Shown piece by piece: positions 25,498 through 35,330 of a stretch of DNA of 64,000 nt. How positions within the stretch are numbered: position 1 is the stretch's first letter; each line of letters opens with the position of its first letter. The translations under genes and the position numbers were made by a program. Source of the DNA: CAYRHJ01 sp964424105 (lineage in GTDB: Bacteria; Planctomycetota; Phycisphaerae; UBA1845). The stretch lies in contig CAYRHJ010000038.1 in assembly GCA_964424105.1 (NCBI GenBank), forward strand, positions 62,001-126,000. The letters are read 5' to 3'. Under the pieces are notes generated by a model, which was given only the letters and a program-made list of their open reading frames with translations, was not told the DNA's origin and did not search any database.

Positions 25498-27414
25498 TCA
25501 CGGTGGGCAGGGGTTGGGCAGACAATTCGTGCCGTCACCCTGATAAGCACCGCCCGTTCCGGAACAGGATGGGGCATCATCCGCGATGGCGCACAGTCCG
25601 GCGTTGCAGCAGGCGCCGCCGCCGCAGGGTCCGGCGCAGGGGAAGGGCGGGTCACTGAATGCGTTGAGCACTTGAAAGAGGTCGGAGAGGTTGATGGTTC
25701 CGTTGGGGGTGCAGGGATGCAGATCAACGTTTTCAAACGTGCAATTGACGTAGATGTCTGAAAGTGCGTCGAACATGCAGAAGAGGTCAAACAGGCTGAC
25801 GGTCCCGTTCACGTCTACGTCGCCCCAGATGGTCGTCTCAGCCTGACCGTCAGATGAAAATTCTCCTCCGCATTCCGCCGTTATCAAATAGGTGGATTGC
25901 GGGACGATTTCGCTTCCAAACGCGGTCAACGTCGCCCAATCGAGCGCGGATTGAAATACGGGCGAGGGCTGAAGTTGGCCGGTCAACCCGACGTATTGCA
26001 CGAGACAGGGATGATCCGGTGAGGTGACGCGCAGGGCTTGTGGAACGGATGAACCTGCGGGTTGGGCGGTCACGTCCAACCGTCGCGACCCGGCGGTGGT
26101 GACGATGGGGGCTTGGGGAATGAAAGGGGCGGTGCAGAGGCCGGTCGAGCATAGATCGGGGCCGGTGCACACGTTGCCGTCGTTACAGGTCGTGCCATCG
26201 GGTTCGAGATTGTCGAGACACAGGCCCGATCCGTCGCAGGTATCGGGGTTGTCGCAATCGTCGTCCGCGGGATCGCCGCAGAAAGTGCCGAGCGGTTCGT
26301 TGGGATGTTCGCATAGGCCGGACGCGCAAACGTCGTCCGTGCAGTCGTTCGTGTCCGGGGTGCACCCGGTATCGTCAGGTTCGAAATTGTCGAGACAGGC
26401 GCCGTTTCCGTCGCAAGAGTCGGGGTTGTCACAATCGGTGTCCGTGGGGTCGCCGCAAAGTGTGCCGAAGGCCTCGTTGGGATGGGTACATAGGCCGGCG
26501 GCGCAGATGTCGTCTGTGCAGTCGTTGGCATCCGGTGTGCATTCCACGCCATCCGGCTGGGGATTTGACAGACAGGTGTCCACACCGTCGCAGGTATCCT
26601 CGTTATCGCAATCGGTGACAGTAGGGTCTCCGCAGGCGGTGCCGGCGGGTTCGCCCGGATGGGTGCAGGCGCCGGCTTGGCAGATGTCTTGCGTGCAGTC
26701 GTTGAAATCGCTGGAACAAGCGGTTCCGTCGGGTTTGTTGTTCGTTTCGCATTGTCCGGCGCCGTTGCAGGCGTCGGGACTGTCGCATTCGCCGAACCCG
26801 GGATTTCCACAGGCGGTACCCTTGAACACCGGCGTCCAGCCGACGTTTGAATCGGCGGAGTCACAGATTTCGCATTCGTTCGATGGATTGACGGTGCCAT
26901 TGGTGTGGCAGACATCCTCGATAAGACAGGTGCCCAAGCGTTGAATGTTGAGTTGGATAGGACCGACGTTGTTCATCGCGCCGGCTACGCGAATGAAATA
27001 GGTGTCGTCGGCGGTGGCGGTGATCGTCAGGGCGGAGAGCAGGCCCACTCCGCCGTCGTCGTCGCAGGCGAGTTCGGCCCCGCCGCACGCGGCGAACACG
27101 GACAAGACCGTGTCGTTTACGGGGGCCAAGGCGCTGCCGATGGTGGTGAATTGTACCTGACCGTCGCAGGCGGCGGTGTATGCAAACCAGGCGTCGTGAT
27201 TGGAATCGGCTTGACAGCTTGCTTCGGCGTCGTCCGGCCCGAAGCCGGTGTTGTCGGACAAATTCGCACCTTCGGCGGCGAGGTTGGCGGTGAGGCAGGT
27301 GTCGTTTCCTGCTCCGCCGGCCCAAGCCAATCGCCCGAAGGCGAACAGCGACGCACAACATACGCAAACGACCAAGATGCGTCTTGACGCGAACGAGTTG
27401 ACCGCTGATTTCAT
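25498..27414 (-). CDS. Secreted Cys-rich repeat protein with dockerin-like C-terminus
   Basis: This 638-aa protein has a signal peptide (VVCVCCASLFAFGRLAWA). Residues ~35-160 form a beta-type domain, NDTCLTANLA to YFIRVAGA, as in other planctomycete secreted proteins. Residues ~175-420 hold four to five ~54-residue Cys-rich units (ACGDPTxxDCDNxDTCDG, then DxNDCTDDICxAGLC). Residues ~510-575 form a dockerin-like pair: DVDVNGTVSLFDLFCMFD and TPNGTINLSDLFQVLNAF, each with Ca-loop residues and a following helix. Such tails usually mediate attachment or Ca binding. A clear GGAGGG site precedes the ATG. It resembles the protein at 8085-11288 in its repeats. Confidence 0.8.
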   Translation of the reverse strand: MKSAVNSFASRRILVVCVCCASLFAFGRLAWAGGAGNDTCLTANLAAEGANLSDNTGFGPDDAEASCQADSNHDAWFAYTAACDGQVQFTTIGSALAPVNDTVLSVFAACGGAELACDDDGGVGLLSALTITATADDTYFIRVAGAMNNVGPIQLNIQRLGTCLIEDVCHTNGTVNPSNECEICDSADSNVGWTPVFKGTACGNPGFGECDSPDACNGAGQCETNNKPDGTACSSDFNDCTQDICQAGACTHPGEPAGTACGDPTVTDCDNEDTCDGVDTCLSNPQPDGVECTPDANDCTDDICAAGLCTHPNEAFGTLCGDPTDTDCDNPDSCDGNGACLDNFEPDDTGCTPDTNDCTDDVCASGLCEHPNEPLGTFCGDPADDDCDNPDTCDGSGLCLDNLEPDGTTCNDGNVCTGPDLCSTGLCTAPFIPQAPIVTTAGSRRLDVTAQPAGSSVPQALRVTSPDHPCLVQYVGLTGQLQPSPVFQSALDWATLTAFGSEIVPQSTYLITAECGGEFSSDGQAETTIWGDVDVNGTVSLFDLFCMFDALSDIYVNCTFENVDLHPCTPNGTINLSDLFQVLNAFSDPPFPCAGPCGGGACCNAGLCAIADDAPSCSGTGGAYQGDGTNCLPNPCPP

Positions 27415-27886
27415 CTTTCGACCCTCCTTGCGACCGGAATTGGGTAGCGCACCTGCACAACCAGCATAGCCTTTGCCCGTCGCAATTCAAGCCTGAAATT
27501 CATCCGATCCCCCTGGGAAAGGTTCAAATGTGAACTATTCCGTGCAGAAGACCATCAGGGTTGCCGTCGGGGCGACATGAAGAGGGCAGTCTAGGAAGAC
27601 CGGTTTACGGTTCGTGAAGGCCCGCTCCCTGACTGTCGCGGCGCAGAAAGAGACAGTCGCGGCTCGGAAAGAAGCGGTCGCACGTCGGTTTTGTCAGAGT
27701 GCCTAGATCCGTTTGCTTGCGGTCGTGGTTCAGAAACAATCAATGAGGAGCCGCACGCCGACCTGACTGGCCAGGGTAAGGTCTATGCGGTTAAGATGGG
27801 ATCATGCGAGGACATCAGTATTGGCCGACGCGGCGGGTGGGCCGCCTGCGTGGACCTCGCAGGCTATCCGATGGTGTTGGGTGCCG
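27415..27886. other. Spacer with short tandem repeat
   Basis: Around 27627-27695 a ~22-bp motif (GTCGCGGCTCGGAAAGAA-like) occurs about three times after CCGCTCCCTGAC, the same core that surrounds the MITE-like elements. The rest shows no gene; the 27691-27915 frame lacks a ribosome site and overlaps the next gene. Confidence 0.55.
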
Positions 27887-28894
27887 ATGAGCACGGATGG
27901 AATCGTTTACGGTGACACTTCGCCGTTCGGCGCGGATGAGCGGGCCACGATCGAATCGGTCTATCAGGAGTTACAGCGCGCGACGCATGGTGATGCGGCT
28001 GCCATGGCGAAGACGGTTCGTGAACAGGTGGCCAACCTGAACCGGATCGGTGATGCACTTGCACAGTATCCATCGCCGCTGGATGAGCAATCGTTGGGTA
28101 CGCGGCAGCGCGGACTGAACACGTTGATAGATTCGCTGAGCCGATCGAACCCAGCCAATTTCGATTTTTTTCTGCCGACGGGGGCATTGCTGGGCCGGGC
28201 GCTGGATATGGCGGAAAGCAATTTCTATCGCCTGCTGCGTCACATTTGCATCGAGGTCGTGCCGGAGGATCGTCGCCAGGCGCTGCAAGATCGTGTGTCG
28301 CGATGTTTACGCACCTGCCTGTACACGAAATTGGCAGAGGAGCTGCTTTCCGGAATTGCGAGCGATCATGCGTTGGATCGCGGCCTGCGTGAAAAGGCGG
28401 TGGCTGCATTGGCACACATTTGGGAAGGTCGGCTGACGTATCGCGTGAGTCACTTTTTTCCGCTTCTGGAGGCGACGTGGGAAGCTCGACAGCGTATTCA
28501 TGTTACCGGAGGGACGCTGCTGGGCACGCAGGAGTTGTTTGAGCTGCTCAGGGAGGGGGCGGACCCGCTCTTTTTGGATTATTTCTGTCGAGCGCAGCAC
28601 AGCGAAAACGAGATCGAGGCTTTTCGTGAGTTTCTTTTCGGTACGCCGTCGGAAGAACTCGAACGGTTGTCCAATGAGATGCGCGAGAGAGGCGTACACA
28701 GCATCAGCGTGACCGACGCCATTCGAACATCGAAACATGACGTGGCCACCGTTTTCTACGAGTTTTTCAGGTCTCGCATGTTGCTGGCGGCTGCCCGGCG
28801 CCTGCACAACCTTCCGGGTCCGAAACGGACGGCGGAAGGCTATGTGATGGTCCATTATTTGGAACAATTGAGCCTGGCGGAGGTTTGCAGCTAG
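27887..28894 (+). CDS. Unknown helical cytoplasmic protein (335 aa)
   Basis: I do not recognise this protein. It is 335 aa, acidic and almost entirely alpha-helical, with no signal peptide, membrane segment or obvious catalytic motif. Helices such as AMAKTVREQVANLNRIGDALAQY and LREKAVAALAHIWEGRL suggest a helical-repeat scaffold. The ATG at 27887 is chosen because the upstream frame (from 27785) has unusual composition. The next gene, also of unknown function, follows 156 bp later on the same strand. Confidence 0.65.
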   Translation: MSTDGIVYGDTSPFGADERATIESVYQELQRATHGDAAAMAKTVREQVANLNRIGDALAQYPSPLDEQSLGTRQRGLNTLIDSLSRSNPANFDFFLPTGALLGRALDMAESNFYRLLRHICIEVVPEDRRQALQDRVSRCLRTCLYTKLAEELLSGIASDHALDRGLREKAVAALAHIWEGRLTYRVSHFFPLLEATWEARQRIHVTGGTLLGTQELFELLREGADPLFLDYFCRAQHSENEIEAFREFLFGTPSEELERLSNEMRERGVHSISVTDAIRTSKHDVATVFYEFFRSRMLLAAARRLHNLPGPKRTAEGYVMVHYLEQLSLAEVCS

Positions 28895-29050
28895 GGCCTG
28901 TTTGGACCTGAACTGTCTCTGCAAGTTGCATGGGCCGCCTGAAAACGTCCGAGCTTGTTCCATGGCCGCGTTTTTCACGTGGACGCCTCGATCACGATCT
29001 ACCGATAGATAGTCTAGGCATGCGGGTGCGTTTCCACCTGGGAGGTCACG

Positions 29051-29686
29051 ATGGATTTGTTTGTAGATGGCCGGTGTTCAGATCATGACGGCGAAGACAA
29101 TCGCACGTTGAACGAGGTCTTGGAGACGGTGCGCCGAGCGAACGCCCGATCGGATAAGGCCATCCTGGCGATGGTTTGCGACGGCGAGGAAATCGTGGCG
29201 GAGGACCGATTGACCGAGTCGCTTACCAGACCCGCGTCGTCGTTCCAGCGGATCGACATTGCCACCGGGTCGCCACGTTCCATGATCGTTCAAGCGGTCA
29301 AGGCTGCGCTGGCTACGCTCGATGACTCGGAGGAGGATCGCAGTCAAGCCGTTCGTCACTTCGGCCAAGGCAAGCAAGGAGAAGCGGGTCCGTTATTGGG
29401 GAGCTGCCTGCGACAATGGCATCAGGTGAATGAGACCATCGCCAAATCGCTGGGTTTGTTGAGGGTGATGGACGAGTCCTTGGCGTTGACGTTGGCCACC
29501 ATGGCGGAAGTATTGGAACCGGTGTCCGGCAAATTGGGTGAGGTTCGATACGCGGTTCAATCGCAGGATTACGTAGCGTTGGCCGATATTCTGGAATACG
29601 AATTTGACGACGTCATCGCATCGTGGCGATCGGTATTGCAATCCATATTGGATGCCGTTCAGCAGCCGGATTCCGAAGATTTGTGA
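29051..29686 (+). CDS. Unknown protein (211 aa)
   Basis: A good ribosome site (GGGAGG, 29040-29045) precedes the ATG. The protein has a short beta-type start (MDLFVDGRCSDHD) and VLETVRRANARSDKAILAMVCDGEEI, a pattern like a small ubiquitin-like or regulatory domain. It is followed by long helices (residues ~85-205), with LRQWHQVNETIAKSLGLLRV and YVALADILEYEFDDVIASWR. No family assigned. Soluble and acidic. Confidence 0.7.
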   Translation: MDLFVDGRCSDHDGEDNRTLNEVLETVRRANARSDKAILAMVCDGEEIVAEDRLTESLTRPASSFQRIDIATGSPRSMIVQAVKAALATLDDSEEDRSQAVRHFGQGKQGEAGPLLGSCLRQWHQVNETIAKSLGLLRVMDESLALTLATMAEVLEPVSGKLGEVRYAVQSQDYVALADILEYEFDDVIASWRSVLQSILDAVQQPDSEDL

Positions 29687-30036
29687 ATTTCTGGCGAGCC
29701 GGCACATGCGCTTGCTGGCTGAATGTCGTCTTTCGTCATTTCGCATACGACTCTAATCGTACATTTGCTGCTCGGAGCGTGAACCATCCAGCGATGGGCC
29801 ACGTCCGCGTGCGCGCTGGATTCCGGCTTGCGCCGGAATAAGGATGCAGGCGGTGGCGGTTCGTTTCAGAAAGGACCGCTCGCTTCGCGCTCGCGGCTCG
29901 TAAATGACTTGGTCGCGGGACTGGAAAGAGGGGGATGGACCTTGGCTGATGGGCGAATGGTATCCACCGGTTGAAAGTCTTGGTATCATTGACGTTTGCG
30001 GGACAATGATGTTCGTAGACTGGGCGAGGATGGTAC
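29687..30036. other. Spacer with REP-like and CGCTCGC repeats
   Basis: A REP-like palindrome (29815-29841) and a CGCTCGC repeat (29876-29904) lie here. Nothing else is supported. Confidence 0.6.
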
Positions 30037-30453
30037 ATGAGTCTGGACACAACTGAGAGCTTTGAATTGTTGAAGGCGGTTATCGCGCTGGCGATTTCGG
30101 ATGGCAGAATCAGCGGACGCGAGAAAGGGTTGATCAAGGCCTTGGCGGGCAAGGCGGGCGTGGGCGGTGCATCGTTGGATGCGATGATCGGGCAGGCGTC
30201 GCAAGACACGTCCGCACGGCAGGCGTTGTTTGATCGGGCGATGAAGAATCCGGAGCAGGCCATGCAATTGATGGTGGCGGCTGCCAACGTGGATGGTCAC
30301 ATCAGCGAAGAAGAGCGGGAGTTGCTGGTGGAAGTTTCCACGATTCTTGGTGTGTCGGCGCGTCGGTTTGGCGAGATTTTCCAAACCGGATTGGCGGTAT
30401 CGAAACGTGTGGCGCGGGATTACAACCCGTTTGATCGGGAGTCGCCGGGATGA
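30037..30453 (+). CDS. TerB-like domain protein
   Basis: This 138-aa helical protein matches the TerB-like pattern: two helical halves each carrying an acidic metal-binding turn, ALAISDGRISGREKGLIKAL and AAANVDGHISEEERELL, with D-G-x-I-x-x-x-E spacing. TerB-like domains are thought to bind metal ions and to serve as small scaffolds near membranes. There is no signal peptide. It lies 91 bp upstream of psd, transcribed in the same direction; a link to phospholipid synthesis is not shown. Confidence 0.75.
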   Translation: MSLDTTESFELLKAVIALAISDGRISGREKGLIKALAGKAGVGGASLDAMIGQASQDTSARQALFDRAMKNPEQAMQLMVAAANVDGHISEEERELLVEVSTILGVSARRFGEIFQTGLAVSKRVARDYNPFDRESPG

Positions 30454-30544
30454 TCGTGATTTTCGACGTCCGTGGCGTCGTCGCCGATGTGCGGGGCGTG
30501 GGTCGTTGATGCGCGATTGGTGAAAAAAGAGATTGTGGTTTGGC

Positions 30545-31267
30545 ATGAGATTAGCGCCCGAGGGTCGACCGCAGATATTGGTCTCGACGCTGCTGCTGGC
30601 GGTCGGGGTTTGGGGGACGATCGGTTGGTTTTGGCCGGCGGTCGCACCGATGTTCATTGTCTGGGCGTGGTCCATATCGTTTTTTCGTGATCCGCGACGC
30701 TCGATCGACAGCGATCCGGCGGTTTTATGTTCGCCTGCGGACGGCACGATTCAGGATATCGAGCGACTTGCTGATTACCCGCCGATCGAGGGGCCGGCGG
30801 TTCGCGTGGGCATTTTTCTGAGCCTTTTTAACGTGCACGTCAATCGATCACCTTGTGCGGGTACGGTGCGGTCGGTGGAATATCGGCGGGGAAAGTTCCT
30901 GGCGGCGATGAATCCGTTGGCGGGCGAGTCGAATGAATCGAACACGATTGTGATCGAGACGGCGGGCGTTTGGCCGGGGCCTGTGGTGGTGAGGCAGATC
31001 GCCGGCATGGCTGCTCGGCGGATCGTGTGTCATGCCCGGCAGGGGTCGGTGCTGGGCAAGGGTGAGCGTTTTGGGTTGATCAAATTCGGATCGCGAACGG
31101 AGTTGATCGTCCCGTTGGTCGCGGATATGCAGGTTCTGTTGCAAGTGGGCGATCGCGTCAAGGCCGGCGAGACGCGAATGATTCGATGTTCACCGATTAG
31201 AAAGGGGCGGGAACATGCCGCCAATCATCAAGATGTTGGACGACCGCAAACTGCCGCGTCCGCGTAG
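30545..31267 (+). CDS. psd: Phosphatidylserine decarboxylase (short type)
   Basis: This 240-aa enzyme converts phosphatidylserine to phosphatidylethanolamine. Two membrane helices at the N-terminus (10-44) are followed by FFRDPRR, SPADG (63-67), NVHVNRSP (97-104) and the self-cleavage site FGSRTEL. Ser183 there should become the pyruvoyl group. The GS motif fits the short archaeal-type PSD. ATG 30545 is chosen; a TTG at 30533 would add four residues. The 3' end overlaps pssA by 53 bp in another frame, so both enzymes of the PE branch are made together. Confidence 0.92.
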   Translation: MRLAPEGRPQILVSTLLLAVGVWGTIGWFWPAVAPMFIVWAWSISFFRDPRRSIDSDPAVLCSPADGTIQDIERLADYPPIEGPAVRVGIFLSLFNVHVNRSPCAGTVRSVEYRRGKFLAAMNPLAGESNESNTIVIETAGVWPGPVVVRQIAGMAARRIVCHARQGSVLGKGERFGLIKFGSRTELIVPLVADMQVLLQVGDRVKAGETRMIRCSPIRKGREHAANHQDVGRPQTAASA

Positions 31268-32171
31268 ACGCCGATTGAAGAACATTGTCGTCCTGCCGAC
31301 GGTGTTGACGCTTTCCAATCTGGTGTGCGGTTTTTCGGCTATTCATTTTGGAATGCGGGCCATGTACGCCGCGGGCGCGGGCGTGGAAGCGACGGCGACT
31401 CCGACATTGAACAGCGAGTTGCTGGAACGGATGCTGCCGTCGTTTTTGTCGATCGGGGCTATGTTGATTTTCGTGGGCATGCTGATGGACATGCTGGACG
31501 GACTGGCTGCGCGGTTGACGAAGAAATCCAGCGAGTTTGGCGCGCAATTGGATTCGCTGGCGGACGTGGTGACGTTTGGTGCGGCGCCGGCGATTCTGGT
31601 GGTGGCGTTGATGATGCGGGAGTGGCGGGGCGAGGTGGCCATCACGCCGTTGGGGGTTCACGCGTTCGGTCGGGCGATGTGGGTGTGTGCGGCGGCCTAT
31701 TGCGTGTGCGCCGCGATCCGGTTGGCCCGGTTTAACGTGGAACACGTGATGCCGGAGTTTAATCAACGCCGATTCCGGGGTCTGCCCAGCCCGGGTGCGG
31801 CTGCGGTGTTGGCGTCGCTGGTGCTGCTGCATGAACACGTGGGCCCGACGGTGGGGGATGTGTTGTTGTACGGGATCCCCTTCATCGCGTTGGGATTGGG
31901 TTTCTTGATGACTTCGCGCATTTCCTACAACCACTTGACGCAAGCCTATCTGGGCCAAAGACATCCTTTCGAGCACGTTTTGATTCTGGTATTGGTATTC
32001 GTCGTTTTTCTGTCGTACAAGGCCCAGACCTTGGCGGTATTATGCGGTTTGTACGCCTTGAGCGGCCCGGCTGGGGCATTGATCGTGCGTTGGCGGGGCA
32101 ATCGCGATCGAAGCCGGCCGGCTCCAATCGCGAAAGCGCCGGGCGCCGAGAATCCCAGACAAATCGGTTGA
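31215..32171 (+). CDS. pssA: CDP-diacylglycerol-serine O-phosphatidyltransferase
   Basis: This 318-aa membrane protein makes phosphatidylserine from CDP-diacylglycerol and serine. The CDP-alcohol phosphotransferase signature is complete: Asp95-Gly96, Ala99-Arg100, Gly109, Asp113 and Asp117 (DGLAAR, then G-x3-D-x3-D). Several hydrophobic helices follow, and the tail is basic and disordered. The start lies inside the end of psd, which supports coupled expression. Product feeds Psd. Confidence 0.93.
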   Translation: MPPIIKMLDDRKLPRPRRRRLKNIVVLPTVLTLSNLVCGFSAIHFGMRAMYAAGAGVEATATPTLNSELLERMLPSFLSIGAMLIFVGMLMDMLDGLAARLTKKSSEFGAQLDSLADVVTFGAAPAILVVALMMREWRGEVAITPLGVHAFGRAMWVCAAAYCVCAAIRLARFNVEHVMPEFNQRRFRGLPSPGAAAVLASLVLLHEHVGPTVGDVLLYGIPFIALGLGFLMTSRISYNHLTQAYLGQRHPFEHVLILVLVFVVFLSYKAQTLAVLCGLYALSGPAGALIVRWRGNRDRSRPAPIAKAPGAENPRQIG

Positions 32172-32238
32172 CGGCGTGGCTTTTGGCGGTTATTGTTAGG
32201 TTTATGTTAGTAATTCAGGATACGAGGCTCGTTGCGAC

Positions 32239-33738
32239 ATGATACGGGTTCGATTCGCACCATCACCGACCGGGTACCTGCATATTGGCGGTGCCCGGAC
32301 GCTACTTTTCAACTGGTTGTTTGCCCGGCAATCGGGGGGTGTGTTTGTCCTTCGGATCGAGGATACGGATCAGTCGCGTCACGTCGAGGACTCTGTGGCG
32401 AAGATATTGAGTGACATGCGTTGGCTGGGGATGGACTGGGACGAAGGCCCGGAGGTGGGTGGCGATTGCGGTCCGTACTATCAAAGCCAGCGTCTGGAGT
32501 TGTATGAAGGCTATTTGCAGCAGCTTCTGGAGAGCGGCGACGCGTATTACGCGTTGGAGACGACGGAGGAATTAGCGGCGCAGCGCGAGGCGGCCCGGAC
32601 GGCGAAGGCGTTTTTTCGCTATTGCCGCCCGGAACCGGTGCCCACGATCGACGAGGGGTTGGCGGCACGGGCTGCGGGGCAGGCTGTGACCGTGCGGTTC
32701 AAGATGCCGGAGGCCGACGTGGTGGTGCATGACCGGGTGTTGGGCGAAGTGCGTTTGCCGCGGGAGGAGCTGGAGGATTTTGTGATCCAAAAGGCCGACG
32801 GCTGGCCTACGTATCATTTCGCGTGCGTGGTGGATGACGAGCTGATGGGCATCACGCACGTCCTTCGCGGTCAGGAGCATTTGGCCAACACGCCGAAGCA
32901 CGTGGCGATGCAGAAGGCGTTGGGATTCAGGACGCCGGATTATGCCCATCTGTCGATCATTTTCAATCCCGACGGATCGAAGATGAGCAAGCGTGATAAG
33001 GAGAAGGCGTTGACGCGCGGACTGCCGCCGCCGGAGATTGACATGCACGATTTTCGCGTGGCGGGTTATCTGCCTGAGGCGCTGCTGAATTTCATTTCGC
33101 TGCTGGGTTGGTCGCCCGGCGACGATCTGGAGCAGATATCGTTGGAGGAGACGATTCGCCGGTTCAGTCTTGATCGGATCGGGTCCACGAACGCGCGCTT
33201 CGATCGAGACAAGCTGTTGGCCTTCAATACCGATTGGGCTTCGCGATTGCCGGAGGCGAGGCTGTTGGAACTGACCAAAGATTTTGCGAGGGCGAGCGAA
33301 TCTCCGTTGCGTCAAGCCGACGACGAACAGTTGTCGCGATTGCTGAAGCTTTGCAGTGGATTTCGCACGTTCCGTGACGTTGAGCGAAAGTGTGGGTTTT
33401 TGTTCGTGGAAGACGAGCAATTGGAGTTTTCGGAAAAGGCCGTCGCGAAGGTCTTGTCTCGCAAAGATGGGGCGGGGTTTGTGATGTTAGAAGTTTTTTT
33501 GGAGAGGGCTGCGGTGATCAGCGATTGGTCGCCGGCGGAACTGGAAAAGGCGGTGAACGCGTTGTGTGAGCGATTCAATGCCAAGCTCGGCGATATTGCC
33601 CAGCCGATTCGGGTGGCGGTGACGGGAGACACGGTGAGTCCGCCGATTTTTGACACGCTGGCGCTTCTGGGGAAGGATCGATGTTTGGCGCGGATCCAAC
33701 GGGCGTTGGCGCTTCGTTCGCATGAATCGTCGGTCTGA
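32239..33738 (+). CDS. gltX: Glutamyl-tRNA synthetase
   Basis: This 499-aa class I synthetase charges tRNA-Glu (or, in non-discriminating forms, also tRNA-Gln). The HIGH motif appears as YLHIGGART at residues 12-20 and the second signature as KMSKR at 248-252. The helical anticodon-binding part follows. Length and motif spacing are normal. It starts at ATG 67 bp after pssA. Whether it is discriminating cannot be told from the window. Confidence 0.95.
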   Translation: MIRVRFAPSPTGYLHIGGARTLLFNWLFARQSGGVFVLRIEDTDQSRHVEDSVAKILSDMRWLGMDWDEGPEVGGDCGPYYQSQRLELYEGYLQQLLESGDAYYALETTEELAAQREAARTAKAFFRYCRPEPVPTIDEGLAARAAGQAVTVRFKMPEADVVVHDRVLGEVRLPREELEDFVIQKADGWPTYHFACVVDDELMGITHVLRGQEHLANTPKHVAMQKALGFRTPDYAHLSIIFNPDGSKMSKRDKEKALTRGLPPPEIDMHDFRVAGYLPEALLNFISLLGWSPGDDLEQISLEETIRRFSLDRIGSTNARFDRDKLLAFNTDWASRLPEARLLELTKDFARASESPLRQADDEQLSRLLKLCSGFRTFRDVERKCGFLFVEDEQLEFSEKAVAKVLSRKDGAGFVMLEVFLERAAVISDWSPAELEKAVNALCERFNAKLGDIAQPIRVAVTGDTVSPPIFDTLALLGKDRCLARIQRALALRSHESSV

Positions 33739-33778
33739 CGTTGATTGATTAAGCCGCGGAGTCGAGGAGTTGTTTTCT

Positions 33779-34684
33779 ATGTCGCTGTTGGTTACGGGCA
33801 GTATCGGTTTGGATACGGTCACCACTCCGTACGGAACAGCCAAAGACGTATTGGGTGGAACGGCGGTCTATTTTTCGCTGGCTGCGGCGCCGTATGGGCC
33901 TGTTCGACTCGTGGGCGTGGTGGGAGAAGACTTTCCCAAGGAACAACGGGCGTTGCTTGACGGGCGGGGCATAGACCTTTCCGGGCTGGAAACGCGTCGC
34001 GGAAGCAAGACGTTTCGTTGGACGGGTCAATACGTGGGCGACATGAACCAAGCCGAGACGTTGGACGTGCGGCTGAACGTGCTGGGCGAGGCTGCACCAA
34101 TGGTGCCCCGGTCGTTCGCCGACAGCGAGGTCGTGTTTTTGGCGAACACGCATCCCGCGTTGCAACGGGCGTTGGTGAAACAGGTTTCGTCGGCCAAGTT
34201 GAAAGTGTGTGACACGATTGATCTTTGGATTGCGAATGAACGAGACGCCCTGCTGGAGACATTCAGTCTGGTCGACGGCGTGATTATCAATGCGGGCGAG
34301 GCGCGACAATTGACGGAAAGGACCAACGTGCTCGAATCGGCAGATGCGATTCTGGACTTGGGTCCGCGATTTGTGGTGATCAAGAAAGGCGAGCACGGCG
34401 TCCTGCTGATGACGCGCGAGGGACCGACGGTGATACCCGCCTTTCCGACCAAGCAGGTGAAAGATCCGACCGGCGCGGGGGACAGTTTTGCGGGCGGCAT
34501 GCTGGGGTATTTGGCCTCCACGGGTCAATACGATACGGCTGCACTTCGCCGGGGATTGGTACGGGGGACGGTTGCGGCCTCGTTTACGATTGAGTCGTTT
34601 TCCGTTGAGCGGGCGCTGGCGGTGACTCGAGAGGAGATCGATCGGCGGATTGCATCATTTATCGGCATGTTGCGGATGGAGTAG
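33779..34684 (+). CDS. PfkB-family carbohydrate kinase
   Basis: This 301-aa ribokinase-fold protein has an N-terminal GSIGLDTV segment, a GGTAVYFSLAAAPYG glycine-rich substrate loop and the C-terminal ATP/anion-hole motif DPTGAGDSFAGG (from Asp229, with catalytic Asp in GAGD). PfkB kinases phosphorylate sugars, nucleosides or related alcohols; the substrate here is not evident. GAGGAG (33764-33769) lies 9 bp before ATG 33779; the frame is open to TTG 33770. It precedes thpR by 3 bp. Confidence 0.87.
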   Translation: MSLLVTGSIGLDTVTTPYGTAKDVLGGTAVYFSLAAAPYGPVRLVGVVGEDFPKEQRALLDGRGIDLSGLETRRGSKTFRWTGQYVGDMNQAETLDVRLNVLGEAAPMVPRSFADSEVVFLANTHPALQRALVKQVSSAKLKVCDTIDLWIANERDALLETFSLVDGVIINAGEARQLTERTNVLESADAILDLGPRFVVIKKGEHGVLLMTREGPTVIPAFPTKQVKDPTGAGDSFAGGMLGYLASTGQYDTAALRRGLVRGTVAASFTIESFSVERALAVTREEIDRRIASFIGMLRME

Positions 34685-34687
34685 CCC

Positions 34688-35245
34688 GTGCGGTTGTTCG
34701 TTGCCGTCGAGTTGGAGCCGGTTTTGAAGCGATCGCTGTCGAACGTTGTTCGCCGGCTTGACGCGTTTCGCGGCGACGTTCGCTTCGTCCGCGAGGAGCA
34801 GATGCATGTGACGGTGAAGTTCCTGGGAGAAGTCGCGGCGGAGAATGTAGCCGCCGTCAGCGAAGCCTGCGGGCAATCGGCGGCCCGAAGTCAGCGGTTT
34901 GAATTGGAATTGACTCGCTGCGGCTGCTTTCCGAAGGGTGGAGACGTGCGTGTGATTTGGGGCGGCAGCGATGAACTACCGGCGGGTTTGCAGGCGTGCG
35001 TCGAGGAATGCGAATCTCGGTTGGAGGGTCTTGGGTTTCCGCCGGAGCAGAGGCCCTTTTCCGCGCATGTGACGGTGGGTCGAGTGAAGTATGACAAGAG
35101 CGGGGGTCGGTTGCGACAAGCGGTTGAGGCATTGAGAGTTGATCGGACTTGTCAGATGGTTGATTCGTTGACGCTGTTTGAATCGCGATTGACTCGTGAC
35201 GGCGCGAAGTACGCGGTCGTCTCCCGGCATCGGTTTTCGGAATAA
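34688..35245 (+). CDS. thpR: RNA 2',3'-cyclic phosphodiesterase (LigT/ThpR)
   Basis: This 185-aa 2H phosphoesterase has the two required HxTx motifs, HVTV at 40-43 and HVTV at 127-130, separated by the usual ~85 residues. The family opens 2',3'-cyclic phosphates on RNA. GTG start, three bases after the pfkB-type gene and 85 bp before recA. A thpR-recA neighbourhood is seen in other bacteria. Confidence 0.9.
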   Translation: MRLFVAVELEPVLKRSLSNVVRRLDAFRGDVRFVREEQMHVTVKFLGEVAAENVAAVSEACGQSAARSQRFELELTRCGCFPKGGDVRVIWGGSDELPAGLQACVEECESRLEGLGFPPEQRPFSAHVTVGRVKYDKSGGRLRQAVEALRVDRTCQMVDSLTLFESRLTRDGAKYAVVSRHRFSE

Positions 35246-35330
35246 GGCGCGGCTGATCCGCGTGGGAATGGAAATACGGCGCATCGATTGACGCGTTAAG
35301 CACGTCAGTTTCAAAATGGGAGAATGACGG

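Noticed and set aside
32239..32290. tRNA-like GGTTCGATTC sequence
   Set aside because: It is the start of gltX; no cloverleaf can be drawn around it.
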